Source: Bradyrhizobium cosmicum
Lineage (GTDB): Bacteria > Pseudomonadota > Alphaproteobacteria > Rhizobiales > Xanthobacteraceae
Assembly: GCF_007290395.2 (NCBI RefSeq)
Contig: NZ_CP041656.2
Location: 5,270,001-5,334,000 of the forward strand
Reading direction: 5' to 3'
Length of the DNA: 64,000 nt
The notes under the pieces were generated by a model. That model was given only the letters and a program-made list of their open reading frames with translations. It was not told the DNA's origin and searched no databases. Within the stretch, counting starts at the first letter, position 1, and each line of letters begins with the position of its first letter. The position numbers and the translations under genes were made by a program. Below, piece by piece: positions 63,001 to 64,000 of this stretch.

Positions 63001-63302
63001 CAGTTCGGTTCCCTGGTGTCGGCCGTGAACAGGCCGTCGCCGCCGACTGCGCGCACGCGCCGCAGCGCGCCGCGCACCGTCTTGTCGAAACGTTTCTCGT
63101 CGGATAGCTCGTCGACGAGATCGTGGCCGGAGACGACGACGATCGGCGAGCCCATCATGTCGAGCCAGAAGATCGGACCCAGCTCCTTGGCAAGCCGCGT
63201 CAGGTGCTGCACCGGAGCGGCCGAGTCCAGCGACAGCATGTTGCCGACCACCGGCTTTGTCGGCGGCTGCGGAATCGGGTCCAGTCGGTTCTTGGATGAC
63301 AT
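60069..63302 (-). CDS. CYP102-type self-sufficient cytochrome P450-reductase fusion
   Basis: This 1077-residue fusion of a P450 domain (1-465) and a diflavin reductase (about 495-1077) resembles P450 BM3 along its length. Heme Cys413 is in PFGNGQRACIGRGFAM. The I-helix is TFLIAGHETTSGLL (268-281), and Phe92 in GDGLFTADTREPNW matches BM3 Phe87. The FMN domain starts MLVLYGSNLGTAEELATRMA, FAD has RYYSISSSP and GPGTGLAPFRGFLQERA, and the C-terminus RYVLDVWAGG keeps the Trp stacking on FAD. BM3 Arg47 and Tyr51, which anchor fatty-acid carboxylate, are replaced by Ser52 and Val56. A linker rich in Pro/Arg joins the domains (about 465-495). Confidence 0.95.
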   Translation of the reverse strand: MSSKNRLDPIPQPPTKPVVGNMLSLDSAAPVQHLTRLAKELGPIFWLDMMGSPIVVVSGHDLVDELSDEKRFDKTVRGALRRVRAVGGDGLFTADTREPNWSKAHNILLQPFGNRAMQSYHPSMVDIAEQLVNKWERLNADDEIDVVHDMTALTLDTIGLCGFEYRFNSFYRRDYHPFVESLVRSLETIMMTRGLPFEQLWMQKRRKTLGEDVAFMNKMVDEIIAERRKSAEGIDDKKDMLAAMMTGVDRATGEQLDDVNIRYQINTFLIAGHETTSGLLSCTIYALLKHPDILKKAYDEVDRVFGPDVNAKPTYQQVTQLTYITQILKEALRLWPPAPAYGISPLKDEAIGGGKYRLRKGTFTTILVTALHRDPSVWGPNPDAFDPENFSREAEAKRPINAWKPFGNGQRACIGRGFAMHEAALALGMILQRFKLIDHQRYQMHLKETLTMKPEGFKIKVRPRADRERGAYGGPVAASAAPKAPRQPTARPGHNTPMLVLYGSNLGTAEELATRMADLAEINGFAVHLGPLDDYVGKLPQEGGVLIICASYNGAPPDNATQFVKWLGDDLPKDAFANVRYAVFGCGNSDWAATYQSVPRFIDEQLSKHGARAVYPRGEGDARSDLDGQFQKWFPAAAQVATKEFGIDWNFTRTAEDDPLYAIEPVAVTAVNTILAQGGAVAMKVLANDELQNKTGSNPSERSTRHIEVQLPASISYRVGDHLSIVPRNDPTLVDSVARRFGFLPADQIRLQVAEGRRAQLPVGDAVSVGRLLSEFVELQQVATRKQIQIMAEHTRCPVTKPKLLAFVGEEPETLERYRTEILARRKSVFDLLLEYPACELPFHVYLEMLSLLAPRYYSISSSPSVDPARCSITVGVVEGPAASGRGTYKGICSNYLANRRAGDAIYATVRETKAGFRLPDDPSVPVIMIGPGTGLAPFRGFLQERAARKAKGAALGPAMLFFGCRHPDQDFLYKDELTALAASGITELFTAFSRADGPKTYVQHVLAAQKDKVWPLIEQGAIVYVCGDGGKMEPDVKAALVAIHREKSGSDALASARWIEEMGAKNRYVLDVWAGG

Positions 63303-63337
63303 TAAATACGCTTCCCCCTGCCTCGATCTTCAACGTC

Positions 63338-63450
63338 GTCATTGCGAGGAGCGCGCGACAAAATTGCGGAGCAATTTTGCGCTGGCGACGAAGCAATCCA
63401 GACTGCCACCACGGATGCATTCTGGATTGCTTCGCTTCGCTCGCAATGTC
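63338..63450. repeat. Palindromic intergenic repeat, family A copy 6 with internal insertion
   Basis: The outer arms cgtcattgcgag and ctcgcaatg and the inner aagcaatccaga / tctggattgctt are as in other family A copies. About 30 bp are added in the left arm, containing a perfect small hairpin caaaattgc-gga-gcaattttg (63359-63379). It lies between the epoxide-hydrolase-like stop and the CYP102 start. Confidence 0.88.
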
Positions 63451-63455
63451 GGTTG

Positions 63456-64000
63456 CTAGCCAAACCGCCTTCTACGCCATTCGATCAGCTTGGCGTTGAC
63501 CTCTTCCGGCTTCTCCTGCTGCGTCCAATGGCCACTGTCCTTGACCAGATACTTCTCGAGGTCGCTGACGAGTTTCTCCATGCCGTCGGCCGCCGACGGC
63601 GGCAGCACCGCGTCGTTTTCCGCCATGATCATCAATGACGGCACGCTGATATGGTGGTCGAGCCCCTTCGAGCGCTCCCAATTGCGCGTAAAATTGCGAT
63701 ACCAGTTGATGCCGCCGGTAAAGCCGGTTTTCGTGAAGGTGTCGACGAACACCTTCTTCTCGTCGGCCGACAGGATGGGCGTACGCGGATCGTGCCGGGC
63801 GTCATAAGCCGCAATCATCTGCGGGAACGCCAGGTTCGTCTTCGACGAGGCGCCAACGCCCGCGACCGGCGGCTCATCGGGCTTCACGGCCGGCCGCGGC
63901 AGCGGCTTGCGCATGAAAGCATCGAATGTCTGCTCGACCCGGCTGCCAAAAATCCGGTCCGGCTCGCGCGCGGGATCCTGGAACTGGACAATGTACATCT
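63456..64000 (-). CDS. Epoxide hydrolase-like alpha/beta hydrolase, C-terminal part
   Basis: The last 181 residues of an alpha/beta hydrolase are present; the start and nucleophile lie beyond the right edge. Cap-domain text MYIVQFQDPAREPDRIFGS, a WYRNFTRNWERSKG helix (Tyr of the epoxide-opening pair is common here), Asp in MIMAENDAVLPPSAADGM and His in LVKDSGHWTQQEKPEEVNAKL fit soluble epoxide hydrolases. It is upstream of CYP102 on the same strand, so an epoxide made by the P450 could be opened by it (inference). Confidence 0.82.
   Translation of the reverse strand, partial: MYIVQFQDPAREPDRIFGSRVEQTFDAFMRKPLPRPAVKPDEPPVAGVGASSKTNLAFPQMIAAYDARHDPRTPILSADEKKVFVDTFTKTGFTGGINWYRNFTRNWERSKGLDHHISVPSLMIMAENDAVLPPSAADGMEKLVSDLEKYLVKDSGHWTQQEKPEEVNAKLIEWRRRRFG

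Noticed and set aside
1..64000. Prophage, integrative element or insertion sequence
   Set aside because: No integrase, transposase, phage structural gene or flanking tRNA was seen. Base composition looks even apart from short promoter patches.

Overview
This window is high-GC chromosomal DNA from an alphaproteobacterium. Gene content (aap-type amino-acid uptake, PHA granule genes, several methyl-accepting chemotaxis proteins, paa genes, a CYP102 self-sufficient P450) and dense families of palindromic intergenic repeats point to the Bradyrhizobium/Rhodopseudomonas group (Nitrobacteraceae). That placement is inferred from recognition, not from a database search. Coding density is about 95%. No gap between genes exceeds about 300 bases, and I see no tRNA, rRNA, CRISPR array, insertion sequence or prophage gene.

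Layout. 0-3.6 kb: an RND efflux pump (adaptor cut by the window edge, plus permease). 3.8-11.8 kb: four methyl-accepting chemotaxis receptors in tandem on the minus strand, three followed by related hairpin terminators; the last two have almost identical signalling domains. 11.9-15.7 kb: an L-threonate/tetronate catabolic set (otnK, otnI, ltnD, with divergent otnC). 15.8-25.7 kb: a branched-chain-type ABC importer, a DUF1445 hydro-lyase/cyclase, a LysR regulator, an N-carbamoyl/allantoate-type amidohydrolase and two NAD(P)-dependent hydroxyacid dehydrogenases, together an uncharacterised catabolic locus. 25.9-36 kb: tartrate/malate-type dehydrogenase, an SDR lacking the usual catalytic Lys, an amidase, polar amino-acid permeases aapQM, an RpiR regulator, a class III aminotransferase, aapJ and an Asp/Glu-racemase-like protein. 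No ATPase for the aap importer is present here. 36-38.3 kb: TetR, [3Fe-4S]-type ferredoxin and a class I P450. 38.3-46.2 kb: MFS carrier, sulfite-oxidase-like molybdoenzyme, an alpha/beta-hydrolase-OsmC fusion, a MocR regulator with a divergent EamA exporter, a YeeE sulfur transporter and an MDR oxidoreductase.

46.4-52.9 kb is the upper phenylacetate pathway: paaX, paaA, B, C, D, E, paaI and paaK, all on the minus strand. A well-formed promoter ahead of paaA is covered by an inverted repeat. The ring-cleavage and beta-oxidation genes (paaZ, G, F, H, J) are not in the window. 53.1-58.3 kb holds a hydrolase, a DUF445 membrane protein, a phasin with a perfect palindrome over its promoter, and a translationally coupled trio: short PhaE-like protein, class III PHA synthase and GNAT. 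58.4-64 kb has an alpha/beta hydrolase, a spermidine-synthase-like protein, a CYP102 P450-reductase fusion and the 3' end of an epoxide-hydrolase-like gene.

Eleven palindromic intergenic elements of five sequence families separate transcription units. Six belong to one family (core tcattgcgagcg...aagcaatccaga). One lies inside the liv operon and others abut gene starts, where they create misleading N-terminal extensions. The most promising leads for new biology are the ureide-like catabolic locus at 20.6-25.7 kb, the CYP102 whose fatty-acid anchor residues are replaced, and the two-gene PHA synthase with an unusually small partner.
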